The notes: generated by a model not told the origin, from the sequence alone. A DNA stretch of 23,092 nt from Clostridia bacterium (GCA_027335515.1 DAHWHT010000275.1:1-23092); one strand, 5' to 3'; shown: positions 7,493-15,718, numbered from the stretch's first letter. A program made the numbers and translations.

Positions 7493-7852
7493 TCATCCGG
7501 CGGGATGCCCGGTCGGGGTCAGGACGTGGCCTGGGGTCCAAAGGCCTTCCAGGCCCAGGCGGCGGAAGGTGTCCATGCGCGCCGCGTAATACACCCACTG
7601 GCCCTCCTTGCGACAGACCACTAGGCCGGCGGCCTTGAGCGTCTTGAGGTGATGCGATACCAGCGGTTGGCTGGCACCGACGGCCGCGGCCAGGTCGCAG
7701 ACGCACAGCGTCTGATCGCGCAACAGTCGCAGGATGCGAAGCCGCGTTTCATCGCCCAGGGTGCGCATGACCTCGGCGAACGTCGTGAGCTCATGATCCC
7801 GGTCCCCGGCTTCCGGTCCCCGCGGGTCGTCCGCGGCCGGTTCGGGTGGCAC
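7493..7852 (-). CDS. ArsR/SmtB-family transcriptional regulator
   Basis: A 119-residue winged-helix repressor. The N-terminal helix (TFAEVMRTLGDETRLRILRLL, split here as TFAEVMRTLG and DETRLRILRLL), the LCVCDLAAAV motif (residues 49-58) and the recognition helix SQPLVSHHLKTLK (61-73) are diagnostic. Cys50 and Cys52 form a CxC pair like the metalloid-sensing site of ArsR (CVCDLC), but the third cysteine is Ala55 here, so the inducer may not be arsenite. The frame continues upstream; GTG 7852 is chosen because a GGGGGAT Shine-Dalgarno precedes it and the length then fits the family. It is the first gene of the likely arsR-AKR-SDR operon and is divergent from the PhnP-like gene, so it may regulate both. 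Confidence 0.9.
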   Translation of the reverse strand: MPPEPAADDPRGPEAGDRDHELTTFAEVMRTLGDETRLRILRLLRDQTLCVCDLAAAVGASQPLVSHHLKTLKAAGLVVCRKEGQWVYYAARMDTFRRLGLEGLWTPGHVLTPTGHPAG

Positions 7853-8218
7853 GGCGATCCCCCTGCCTCCAGGGTGTGGCCGCTGGCCGCTGCCCGTCCG
7901 CATCGCTGGGCGATGGCGTCCTGGCGGCAACGAACGGTGGCCCGGGTGCCCGACCGCCCACCCGCGGGGGGTGGACGCGCGCCACCGGGGCCGTCGCTAC
8001 CGGTGGGCGCCCGGTCGGGGCATACCCTCCCTGGCGAAGGCATCCTTCGCGTGGTTGGCAGGATCTCCTCCCGCCCCGCACCCACGGCACTTTGTTCGCC
8101 GGAGATCTGGCCGTCACGGCGCGTGCGGCGGCGGTCGGGTCACGGCAGGGCAGGCATCGCGATCGCAGAACCACCCAAGAGGACGCGCCGGGGGGCGCGG
8201 ATGGGGAGGGCGTTGCGC
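7853..8218. other. Divergent intergenic region (probable control region)
   Basis: About 366 bases between the divergent ArsR regulator and the MBL-fold hydrolase, with no recognised gene. Promoters for both should lie here. I see no convincing long dyad that would mark the ArsR operator. Confidence 0.45.
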
Positions 8219-9049
8219 ATGCGGATCCGGCTTCTCGGGACGGCTGCCGCGGAGGGTTGGCCGGGCCTATTTTGTCGCTGCGCGGCCTGCGCCCAGGCGC
8301 GCGCGCTGGGCGGCAAGAACCTGCGCAGCCGCAGCGGAGCGACGGTCGACGGGGGTTTCCAGTTCGATCTGGGCCCGGATGCCTACCTTCACCTGCTCGC
8401 CGGCCACACCGACCTGGCGGCGGTGGAGCACCTTCTGGTGACCCACTCGCACGGGGACCATCTGGCGCCGGTCACCCTGGGCATGCGCCGGGAGCCCTTC
8501 GCCCACGGGCTGTCCGCCCCTCTCACCGTGTATGGCAACGAAACGGTCGTGGCGCGGCTGCTCGCGGCCTATCCCGATCCCGCGGTGATCGGGGTGCGGT
8601 TGGAGACGGTGCGGCCGTTTCAGTCGTTCGCGGCGGGGGACGCCACGGTGATCCCACTGTTGGCCGACCACGACCCGCACGAGGTCTGCCTCCTCTACCT
8701 CTTCGGCCGGGGAGGGCGCTGGCTATTGTATGGGCACGACAGCGGCTGGTTTCCGGAGCCGACATGGGACTATCTGGCCGCCTGGGCCGTACAGCACCAT
8801 CGGCTGGATGTGGCCCTGCTGGACTGCACCCACGGTCCGGAGCCCGGCCAGCGCAACCACATGGGCCTGGATACCGCCGCGCGGGTCCGCGACCGCCTTG
8901 TCGCGATCGGTGCCGCCGGAGATCCGACGCGGGTGGTGGTGACCCACTTCTCGCACAACGGCGGTTTGCTCCATGAGGCGTTGGTGGCCCGAGCCGCGCC
9001 GATGGGCCTGGAGGTCGCGTACGACGGCCTGGAGATCGTGGCGGAATAA
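8219..9049 (+). CDS. PhnP-like metallo-beta-lactamase-fold hydrolase
   Basis: A 276-residue binuclear-metal hydrolase of the MBL fold. HSHGDH (THSHGDH, residues 75-81) supplies the core metal ligands, with the later Asp/His in GHDSGWF and LLDCTHG and a terminal HFSHNGG. The N-terminus LLGTAAAEGWPGLFCRCAAC has Cys19, Cys21 and Cys24, the structural zinc knuckle typical of PhnP (phosphoribosyl cyclic phosphodiesterase) and relatives. No phn genes are nearby, so a generic phosphodiesterase role is more likely than phosphonate breakdown. The start ATG 8219 has GGGGAGGG upstream (8-base spacing); an in-frame ATG at 8201 is the alternative. A possible link to the divergent ArsR regulator is inference. 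Confidence 0.88.
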   Translation: MRIRLLGTAAAEGWPGLFCRCAACAQARALGGKNLRSRSGATVDGGFQFDLGPDAYLHLLAGHTDLAAVEHLLVTHSHGDHLAPVTLGMRREPFAHGLSAPLTVYGNETVVARLLAAYPDPAVIGVRLETVRPFQSFAAGDATVIPLLADHDPHEVCLLYLFGRGGRWLLYGHDSGWFPEPTWDYLAAWAVQHHRLDVALLDCTHGPEPGQRNHMGLDTAARVRDRLVAIGAAGDPTRVVVTHFSHNGGLLHEALVARAAPMGLEVAYDGLEIVAE

Positions 9050-9059
9050 ACGACCCTAC

Positions 9060-9501
9060 GGCACCATGTGTGGGTTGAGGCCGTGGTGAATGGTATTTCG
9101 AATGTCGCAGCGTAGCCGCGTCGTAGGAAGGCGCCCGTCGGCCCTGGCCAGCGAGCCTCTGCCGCCGCCGGATGAGGCGAATGTCGCGCCGTCGTGTGGA
9201 CGCGTCGCGGCCGACGCTGTCCCGTCACACCCAACTCCGCCATGAGCCGGGCCACGCGCTGCTGGCCAATGTGGTCCCCCGTCGGGCCAGGGTGGCATGG
9301 ATACGGGGCGTGCCGCACGTGCCACGGCTTGCGGCATGGATCCCGCCGATCGCTTCCTTGAGCCATGCGACCTGTGCCGCGCGCTGCGACGGGCGCCGCT
9401 CCCTCCAGGGTAGGACCCGGACGGGCCACCTGTAGGACCCGGCGGAGCCTGGCGATCAAGGGGTTGGCCGGCTCTGCGTCGACCAACCGCAAGCACTTCA
9501 C
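9060..9501 (-). pseudogene. IS3-family transposase OrfB remnant
   Basis: The start is GTG 9501, overlapping the OrfA-tail stop as GTGA. LVDAEPANPLIARLRRVLQVAR reads in one frame (quoted in part: LVDAEPANPL, RRVLQVAR) and matches the OrfB N-terminus that precedes the S-GYYAW motif. The frame then shifts to SGSYPGGSG and again to AAQVAWLKEAIGGIHA and RGTCGTPRIHATLARRG, the typical YG.PRI..EL region. It shifts once more to DHIGQQRVARLMAELGVTGQ. Beyond about 9170 the rve catalytic core (DDE) is not recognisable. With at least three frameshifts and no catalytic domain, it cannot be functional. Confidence 0.8.
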
Positions 9502-9616
9502 CGGGTTGTGCTCTCCCTGGCGAAGCAGGCTGCGGCTTTTCTTAGGATGTCCCGTTCTTCTCGCACGATGTGGGTCTCCAGGTTGAGTTCGTGGAGCTCG
9601 ATCTTTCCCTGCGTCG
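9498..9616 (-). pseudogene. IS3-family OrfA C-terminal fragment
   Basis: Minus-strand reading from about 9616 to the TGA at 9498-9500 gives ELHELNLETHIVREERDILR followed by KAAACFARES. This matches the leucine-zipper/ERDILKKAAAFFA ending of IS3-family OrfA proteins. The HTH-bearing N-terminus is not recognisable upstream. It overlaps the OrfB start by four bases (GTGA), as expected for orfA/orfB. Confidence 0.75.
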
Positions 9617-9648
9617 TCCGGTCCCCGGGCCGCCCTTTCCCTGCGTCG
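9603..9648. repeat. 14-bp direct repeat, 32-bp period
   Basis: CTTTCCCTGCGTCG occurs at 9603-9616 and again at 9635-9648. It lies where recognisable IS3 OrfA sequence ends, about 120 bases before the deacetylase-GT fusion. It may be a slip duplication, an old insertion junction or a pair of regulator sites. Confidence 0.5.
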
Positions 9649-9770
9649 GCGTCAGCCTGCCGCCTTCAGTTGCCGTTGTCCGGCGCATACGGCTTGGGCG
9701 GATCCGGAGGGACACCTTGGCCCATTCCCGCATAAGGTGCGGCGACCATCCGTCATCGGGGGTTAGCTGC

Positions 9771-11462
9771 ATGCGAACGTTGATCGTGAACGCCGATGAT
9801 CTTGGACTCAGCAGGTCTGTGTCCCAAGGAGTCTTGCAGGCTCATGACCGTGGCATCGTCACCAGCGCCTCCCTCTTGGTTAACACGCCGGGGTTCGAGT
9901 TCACGGTTCCACGGATACGCAAGCGCTCCCGTCTCTCGGTGGGCCTGCACTTCAACCTCACTCTTGCCGCGCCCGTCAGCCCACCGGAATTGGTGCCCAC
10001 CCTGGTGGACGACCAGGGGCGGTTCACCAGGTATTCCGAGCGCCAAACCGCCCTCTGGTCGGCCGAAGATGTTCGGACGGAATTGGGGGCGCAGATGCAA
10101 CGTTTTGAGCGTGCCGGGTTAACCGTGACGCACCTGAACACGCATGAGCAGATCGACCGCGATGACCGCGTCCTGGGCATCGTTCTCGACCAGGCCCGGA
10201 TCGCCAACGTCCCGTGTCGCGGCGACCGGCGGGCGGAAGTGGTGGCCGCCGGTGTGCCCACCACCACCCAGGTGATCCGGGATCCGCACTTCCACCTACC
10301 TGACGGGCAAACGCATGTCTTCCAGCACTTGACCCTCCTCCCGGAAGGGGTCACGGAACTGGTCTGCCACCCTGGCCGCGTGGACCGCACCCTTCGCCGG
10401 CTGTCCCCCTGGGCAGACGAGCGAGCCGGAGAACTGCACACGTTCACCGGGCCCCTCCTGCGTCGCATCGTGGGTCTGGCGGGCATTCGGCTCGCATCCT
10501 TCCGCGAGCGCGATCTGCTCGGAGACGCGGAGAGGCCACCGGAGCCGGAGGTTCCCAACGCTGACACCAGAAGTTATGATCGTGGCTTCGACGCCGGATT
10601 CAATACGGGATACGATCAAGGCTTCGACGCCGGCAGCGATCAGGCGCGGCGGGTGGAGTGCGGGCCGCGATGGGATCTGTACCGCACCGAACCGATCGAG
10701 TTGCCGGAACTGCGGAACCTCAAAATGGTGGCGGTCGTGCCGGCGGTCGATGAGGAAAAGTCGCTGGAGGTCGTCTTGCAACAACTTCGACGCCTCCCGC
10801 TGGCGCAGGTGGTCGTTGTCGTCAACGGATCGCCGCCTCGCACCCTCGCCCTGGCCGCCGCCAGCGGGTTTCGCGTGGTCCAGTACTCTGAGGCGTTGGG
10901 ACACGACATCGGACGCGCGCTTGGGGCCATCGCGGCGGAGGATGCGGACGTCTGGTTGTTCACCGACGCGGATATGCCGATCGAGGCCGAGGACTTCGTC
11001 CCCTTCCTGCAAGCGGCCGCCGGTGGAGTGGATATGGCACTAAACAACATCACCGCGTTCGTGCCTGTGGACGGTCCGCGCCACGTCGTGAGCGTCGCCA
11101 AGGACTTCCTCAATCGCGTCCTGGGCCGGCCGGATCTGGGGATCAACTCCTTGACGGCCGTTCCACACGCCCTCAGCCGTCGCGCTCTGGCCGCCATCGG
11201 CCCCGCGCGGCTGGCCGTACCGCCGCTGGCGCACGCGGTCGCCATCCTCGAAGGCCTCAACGTCCAAGCGGTGCACGGTGTGGATGTCATCGGGCCGAAC
11301 CAGATGCACAACCCGAACTCCACGCGCCGTTCACCCGGTGCGCTCGAGCGTCTGATTCTGGGCGATCACGTCGAAGCGCTCACAGAGGTCTTGCGCCGAC
11401 TCGGAGCGCGGGCCGGTATACCCGACCGCATACGCCACCGCGAGGTGCTGCCGCGTCGTTGA
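9771..11462 (+). CDS. Fusion: YdjC/ChbG deacetylase - repeat linker - GT2 glycosyltransferase
   Basis: A 563-residue two-domain enzyme. Residues 1 to about 260 are a YdjC/ChbG deacetylase: TLIVNADDLGLS (3-14) holds the metal-binding Asp pair, followed by VGLHFNLT, THLNTHEQID and ELVCHPG. Residues 269-292 are six tetrapeptides of [YF][DN]xG type (YDRG FDAG FNTG YDQG FDAG SDQA), a likely flexible linker. From about 319 a GT2/GT-A domain begins (MVAVVPAVDEEKSLEVVLQQL, quoted in part as VVPAVDEEKS) with the metal/nucleotide-sugar motif TDAD (Asp399, Asp401). The product would transfer a sugar and deacetylate an N-acetylated residue of the same glycan. ATG 9771 has a GGGGG Shine-Dalgarno; the frame is open upstream but without similarity. 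It is followed, with about 30 bases between, by the GT-D gene; these and the next two genes appear to form one transcript. Confidence 0.9.
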   Translation: MRTLIVNADDLGLSRSVSQGVLQAHDRGIVTSASLLVNTPGFEFTVPRIRKRSRLSVGLHFNLTLAAPVSPPELVPTLVDDQGRFTRYSERQTALWSAEDVRTELGAQMQRFERAGLTVTHLNTHEQIDRDDRVLGIVLDQARIANVPCRGDRRAEVVAAGVPTTTQVIRDPHFHLPDGQTHVFQHLTLLPEGVTELVCHPGRVDRTLRRLSPWADERAGELHTFTGPLLRRIVGLAGIRLASFRERDLLGDAERPPEPEVPNADTRSYDRGFDAGFNTGYDQGFDAGSDQARRVECGPRWDLYRTEPIELPELRNLKMVAVVPAVDEEKSLEVVLQQLRRLPLAQVVVVVNGSPPRTLALAAASGFRVVQYSEALGHDIGRALGAIAAEDADVWLFTDADMPIEAEDFVPFLQAAAGGVDMALNNITAFVPVDGPRHVVSVAKDFLNRVLGRPDLGINSLTAVPHALSRRALAAIGPARLAVPPLAHAVAILEGLNVQAVHGVDVIGPNQMHNPNSTRRSPGALERLILGDHVEALTEVLRRLGARAGIPDRIRHREVLPRR

Positions 11463-11491
11463 ACTGCACGGTGTGGAAGGAGCGCAACCCG

Positions 11492-13225
11492 ATGAGCACA
11501 TCGTCGGACGACCTGATCTTTGACATGCTCGGCGAGCGGTGGAGTCTACCCGGTGTCAGTGCCCGTCAGATCATTCAGGAGGGCATTCGCTCTCTCGCCG
11601 ACGAAGCGCTGCCCATTCTGGACGAACAGGATGTCGCCTTTCGCATCCGGCGCGCCCTGGAAGCCCACCGCGCGCTTTCGCTCATTCGCATGGGTGACGG
11701 GGAGGCGCTGACCCTCGCGCAGGGCCGGGTGCTCTCACCGGAGGAGGTGTTGGCGCGGGGGGCGTTCCTGCCGCACCACGGCGTACCCATCCCGGACTTC
11801 GCGATCCGCGACCAACTGGTGGCGGCCGTGCGGGAGGCCGATCTCCTCGGGATTCCGCTGTCGCGGAATCCGAACTATCAGCCCATCTTCGCCCGTGCGC
11901 TTGCCGCCGCCAACGTCCGCCTATCCCCGCAGCGGCTGACGCATTCCCTGGTGAACTACACCCTCTGGAAGACGGGCGTCCTGGAGTCCCTGCTGGTCGG
12001 TCCGCGTGTGCTTGTGGTGGGCGGGCCGGGTGAGGCGTTGGCGGATGTGCTGGCGCGTCATGGCGTCACGGTGGCAGGCGTGGTGGCTCCTGTGCGGGGG
12101 TTCCCCGACGTGCCATCCGCCCTGGAGCGCTGCCGACAGTTCCAGTTCGACCTGGCACTGGTGTCGACCGGCGTGGCCGCGTGCGTCCTGTGTCCGCAGA
12201 TCAGCGCGAGCCTTGGGGTTGTGGCCCTGGACTTCGGCGGCTGCGCCGACGAAATCGTACGCGGGGAGCCTTGGCACGACGGTCCGGAGGGCGATAGCGA
12301 GTCCGCCGAGGTCTTGCGCGACGCCTTCCTCGCCCACCGGACGCCCTACCCGACCCATATCGACTGGCGGAGTATGCACCTGCACGGGGGCCCCGAGCGC
12401 GGTGTGACGCTCCACACCGCACGCTGGGAAGATCGGTGGGAATTCCACCGCTGGTCGTTTGTAGTCAAACGCGCGTTGGATCCTGCAGCCGTGGACCGGG
12501 AGACGCGGGTGCTTTCCTGGGTGGGGCGGCTGGGCATCTTTGAAGTGCCCGAGGTGCTCGGCACCGACCAACTTCACCTGCGCCTGACCACGTGCTCCGG
12601 GGCGTCGCTGGCGGATGAAGGTCAGGCCTCGTGGCGCACCGTCGTAGAAGCGCTCGCACAGTTCCACGCCGGTGCCCGGCCGCTTCTCAAACGCCTGGCC
12701 AGGGATGAGCGCCTGCGGTGGCCGGTGGTGGCCGCTCGCCTGGAACGCTTGCTGGAGGACACCGCGCGCGCACGAACCCGTCTGTCCGAAGGGTACCAGG
12801 AGATACAGGCAGGGCTCGCATCGGCGTGGGAACGTGACCATTGGCGCTTCACCCGGCACCGCGACAGCACCCTTGTGCACGGTGACCTCCGCCCGAACCG
12901 CGTGACCATACCCTCTTGGCACGGGCGGCCGCCCGCAGTCGTCGGTTGGGAACACGCCGGTGAGCACCTGCCCTGCGTGGATCTGGTCACGCTGCTGCGC
13001 GGCCGGGCCCCCGCCGATGTCTCTCGTTTGCTGGAGGACTACGCGCACGCCAGAACCGAGTTCGGCTGGGCGTGCACCCCCGCAGCGGTGGCGGAAGAAT
13101 ATACCACCATCGCTCGCCTGCGCCTGTTTGAGGAACTGGCCGGGGGTTTGCTCCAGCCGACGCCGCCCCCACTGCCTGCGATGAAGCTCGACCTAGCCGT
13201 CTTGGACGGCACCGACGATGGCTGA
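11492..13225 (+). CDS. GT-D fold glycosyltransferase fused to degenerate APH-like kinase domain
   Basis: A 577-residue protein. Roughly residues 45-290 are a GT-D fold (DUF1792-like) glycosyltransferase: SLIRMGDGEA (63-72) is its signature, followed by a Rossmann-like half (VLVVGGPGEALADVL, DLALVSTGVAA, GVVALDFGG). Residues from about 310 onward resemble the APH/choline-kinase fold: Lys326 (FVVKR), an Arg-Glu-Thr helix, and LVHGDLRPNRV with His463 and Asp465. The Brenner-loop Asn of HGDxxxxN is displaced (Asn469, Arg470), and the metal-binding Asp of the usual IDWE motif is Gly485 (VVGWEHAG). The domain therefore looks catalytically impaired and may only bind or scaffold. ATG 11492 is fixed by GGAAGGAG with 9-base spacing; the earlier in-frame TTG 11459 overlaps the previous gene and is less likely. 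The substrate sugar is unknown. Confidence 0.85.
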   Translation: MSTSSDDLIFDMLGERWSLPGVSARQIIQEGIRSLADEALPILDEQDVAFRIRRALEAHRALSLIRMGDGEALTLAQGRVLSPEEVLARGAFLPHHGVPIPDFAIRDQLVAAVREADLLGIPLSRNPNYQPIFARALAAANVRLSPQRLTHSLVNYTLWKTGVLESLLVGPRVLVVGGPGEALADVLARHGVTVAGVVAPVRGFPDVPSALERCRQFQFDLALVSTGVAACVLCPQISASLGVVALDFGGCADEIVRGEPWHDGPEGDSESAEVLRDAFLAHRTPYPTHIDWRSMHLHGGPERGVTLHTARWEDRWEFHRWSFVVKRALDPAAVDRETRVLSWVGRLGIFEVPEVLGTDQLHLRLTTCSGASLADEGQASWRTVVEALAQFHAGARPLLKRLARDERLRWPVVAARLERLLEDTARARTRLSEGYQEIQAGLASAWERDHWRFTRHRDSTLVHGDLRPNRVTIPSWHGRPPAVVGWEHAGEHLPCVDLVTLLRGRAPADVSRLLEDYAHARTEFGWACTPAAVAEEYTTIARLRLFEELAGGLLQPTPPPLPAMKLDLAVLDGTDDG

Positions 13226-13334
13226 GCAGGCGGGTCGGGGCGGTCCGAGGCCGTCCCACGCGATCCAAAGTCTCCTTGGGTTGTTGCCATCGCGTCGCGC
13301 CCGACGGTCGACGCGTCAGAGGAGGATGTCCCGT

Positions 13335-14666
13335 ATGCAACCGCCGATTTGGACGGCCCTGCAAAGTGACGACACCCGTGTGGCGGTGGTTGGAGTCGGC
13401 CACGTCGGACTGCCGCTGGCGTGCGCCTTGGCGGACGCCGGCTATCGCGTCGTCGCTTACGACACGCCCCAACGAGTCGCGGCCCTCCGGTCCGGCAATC
13501 CCGGCGTCATCACCGTTTCGGCGGAGGATCTCAGCCGCGCCATGACGCGGGACCGGCTACAGCCGACCGCAGATCCTGTGATGCTGGCGGATTGCCGTGC
13601 GATCACGGTTTGCGTCCCCACACCCCTGCTGCCCAGCGGGGAGCCGGATCTGGGGCCGCTTCGCAGCGCGGCCGCTGTCGTGGCCGAGCACGGCAGGCCG
13701 GGAACGCTGTTCGTCTTAGAAAGCACGAGCTATCCAGGAACTACGCGGGAAGTCCTGCTGCCGGCTCTGTCCAGCCGGTTGGGCGAGGTCGGCCAGGACT
13801 TCTTCTGCGCCTTCGCTCCGGAGCGGATCGATCCGGGCAATCCCCGCTTTGGTCTGCGTGAGACCACGCACTTGGTCGGGGGGGTCACGGCGGCCTGCAC
13901 CGACCTCGCCTGCCTCTACTACCGCCGGGGGGTATCCCCCTGCCATCCGGTGGAGAGCCCCGAGGTCGCGGAAATGGCGAAGCTGCTGGAAAATGCCTAC
14001 CGCAACGTGAACATCGCTCTGGTTAACGAACTCATGCAACTGTGCGACCGGATGCGGGTGGACGTGGACGCGGTGATCGCGGCGGCCGCGACCAAGCCCT
14101 TCGGATTCGCTGCCTTTCACCCGGGCCCGGGTGTCGGTGGCGAGTGTATTCCGGTCGATCCGCGTTACCTGACGTGGGCTGCCCGTCGTGTGCGGCGCCC
14201 ACTGCGGACTCTGGAACAGGCACTGGATGTGAACGACGGCATGCCCCTCTATGCCGTGTGCCGCATCGTCGGGGAGCTCAACTCCGTGGGATTGCCTGTG
14301 CGACGGTCTCGTATCCTACTGCTCGGGGTCACCTACAAGCCCGATGTTCCGGACGCACGAGGCAGCGTCGCCCAGACCATCGCTGCCAACCTGATGGAGC
14401 AGGAAGCGGACGTCCTGTACCATGACCCCCTCGTCCCTGAGTGGCGCGTCGGCGAGCATGTGATCCGGTCCCAACCCCTCACCGACGCGTTGCTGCTGCA
14501 ATGCGACCTTACGGTGGTGGTCACCGCGCACAGCCGGTTCGGGGCGCAGAACCTGAGGGCCCGTGCCCGTCGTCTCTTGGACCTCACCCATCCGGGCATC
14601 CTGGCCACGCCGCCGAACACCGCCGGGGACTCCGGCAAGGGGGTGCCATCGTGCGTCTCCTCGTAA
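13335..14666 (+). CDS. UDP-N-acetylhexosamine/UDP-glucose 6-dehydrogenase family protein
   Basis: A 443-residue nucleotide-sugar dehydrogenase that would oxidise C6 of a UDP-sugar to the uronic acid with 2 NAD+. VAVVGVGHVGLPLA (residues 16-29) is the NAD-binding loop, APERIDPGNP (161-170) is typical of the UDP-GlcNAc/ManNAc dehydrogenase branch (WecC/WbpA-like), and AKLLENAYRNVNIA (215-228) carries Lys216 and Asn220. PGVGGECIPVDP has the catalytic Cys271. The start is chosen at ATG 13335, 9 bases after AGAGGAGG; ATG 13326 abuts the Shine-Dalgarno and is less suitable. It overlaps the next gene by 16 bases, so the two are probably translated together. It supplies the acidic sugar donor for the locus; whether the substrate is UDP-Glc, UDP-GlcNAc or UDP-ManNAc is not certain. 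Confidence 0.9.
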   Translation: MQPPIWTALQSDDTRVAVVGVGHVGLPLACALADAGYRVVAYDTPQRVAALRSGNPGVITVSAEDLSRAMTRDRLQPTADPVMLADCRAITVCVPTPLLPSGEPDLGPLRSAAAVVAEHGRPGTLFVLESTSYPGTTREVLLPALSSRLGEVGQDFFCAFAPERIDPGNPRFGLRETTHLVGGVTAACTDLACLYYRRGVSPCHPVESPEVAEMAKLLENAYRNVNIALVNELMQLCDRMRVDVDAVIAAAATKPFGFAAFHPGPGVGGECIPVDPRYLTWAARRVRRPLRTLEQALDVNDGMPLYAVCRIVGELNSVGLPVRRSRILLLGVTYKPDVPDARGSVAQTIAANLMEQEADVLYHDPLVPEWRVGEHVIRSQPLTDALLLQCDLTVVVTAHSRFGAQNLRARARRLLDLTHPGILATPPNTAGDSGKGVPSCVSS

Positions 14667-15601
14667 CCGGTGGGGCCGGCTTCATCGGCCACCACCTGGT
14701 CGGGCGTCTGCTCGAAGAAGGGCACGCGGTGACCGTCCTCGATGCGCGCAGCGGATCGGCCGTGTCGCGTCATGCCGCCGCCGTGTATGTCCAGGGGGAT
14801 GTGCGGGACCGATCCCTGGTGGCCGAGGTCGTCAGCCACCAGGAAGGGGTGTTCCACCTGGCGGCGGTGGTTGGCGTACCCAACGCCATGCGCCACCAGT
14901 GGGACAGCCTCACCATCACCGCTCAGGGTACGGTTCACGTGTTGGAGGCGGCGCGATCCGCGAATGCGCCCGTGTTTCTGGCCTCGTCGTCCGCGATTTA
15001 CGGTAAGTCCCGCACCGGGCCGCTGGGTGAGGAGCGGGATGTGCATCTGGGAAACACGCATCGGCCGGCCTGGACCTACTCGTACGCCAAGCTGACGGAG
15101 GAACTCCTCGGTCGCGCGGCGGCGGTCGAATGGGGCGTGCGGGTGGTCGTCGGGCGCCTCTTCAACGTCATCGGACCGTACCAGAGCGCGGCGTACGGGG
15201 CGGTGGTGCCGCGGTTTGTCGAACAGGCCCTGGCCGGCGCTCCGCTGGAGGTGTATGGTGACGGAACCCAGACTCGGACCTTTGGAGATGTCCGCGACGT
15301 GGTGCGGGGAATCCTGACGGTCTGGGGCAAGGGCGCATCCGGCCAAGTCTACAACATTGGCGGGGTGGGGGAGACGCGTATCCTGGACCTTGCCCGCACG
15401 GTTGTGTCCCTTGCCGGCTCACCATCGGAAATCCGTATGGTGCCCTTCGAACAGGCCTTCGACAAGAGGTTCGAAGAGACCCGTCGCCGAGTGCCGTCGC
15501 TCAAGCGGCTGTATGCCCTGGGCTATCGGCCGCAGCACACGCTCTCGGACAGCCTGCAGCACATCATCGCGCACCACCGGGCGAACCGGTCGCGCCCCTG
15601 A
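14651..15601 (+). CDS. NAD-dependent epimerase/dehydratase (extended SDR)
   Basis: A 316-residue extended-SDR nucleotide-sugar enzyme: TGGAGFIG (residues 6-13) is the NAD-binding motif, followed by GDVRD (49-53), HLAAVVGV (69-76), SSSAIYG (112-118) and the catalytic pair Tyr143/Lys147 (YSYAK). GRLFNVIGP, YGDGTQTRTFGDVRDV and YNIGG follow as in UDP-glucose/UDP-GlcNAc 4-epimerases and UDP-glucuronate decarboxylases. GTG 14651 follows AAGGGGGT with a 6-base gap and lies inside the 3' end of the dehydrogenase gene. Together the two enzymes would make a modified UDP-uronate donor (for example its C4 epimer, or its decarboxylated pentose) for the glycosyltransferases upstream. Which reaction it performs cannot be decided by eye. 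Confidence 0.88.
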   Translation: MRLLVTGGAGFIGHHLVGRLLEEGHAVTVLDARSGSAVSRHAAAVYVQGDVRDRSLVAEVVSHQEGVFHLAAVVGVPNAMRHQWDSLTITAQGTVHVLEAARSANAPVFLASSSAIYGKSRTGPLGEERDVHLGNTHRPAWTYSYAKLTEELLGRAAAVEWGVRVVVGRLFNVIGPYQSAAYGAVVPRFVEQALAGAPLEVYGDGTQTRTFGDVRDVVRGILTVWGKGASGQVYNIGGVGETRILDLARTVVSLAGSPSEIRMVPFEQAFDKRFEETRRRVPSLKRLYALGYRPQHTLSDSLQHIIAHHRANRSRP

Positions 15602-15611
15602 GTCCTGCGGC

Positions 15612-15641
15612 GGCATGGGGGGCGTCGACGCCCCCCGTGCC
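15612..15641. terminator. 15-bp palindromic hairpin between convergent genes
   Basis: A near-perfect palindrome centred on GGCGTC/GACGCC with arms 15612-15626 and 15627-15641; one T-G wobble is the only non-Watson-Crick pair. It starts 11 bases after the epimerase stop and faces the convergent beta-helix gene, so it could end both transcripts. There is no T-tract. Confidence 0.6.
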
Positions 15642-15718
15642 CGCCGCGCGCATCCACCCTGTCGAATCAGCCCTTCCGCATCCGTCCGCGATGCGGCGGC
15701 TGTCGGCAGGGCGTTTGC

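Noticed and set aside
11921..13048. Minus-strand 375-residue open frame inside the GT-D gene
   Set aside because: It is antisense to a gene with clear GT-D and APH-like motifs, and it has no recognisable domain or ribosome binding site.
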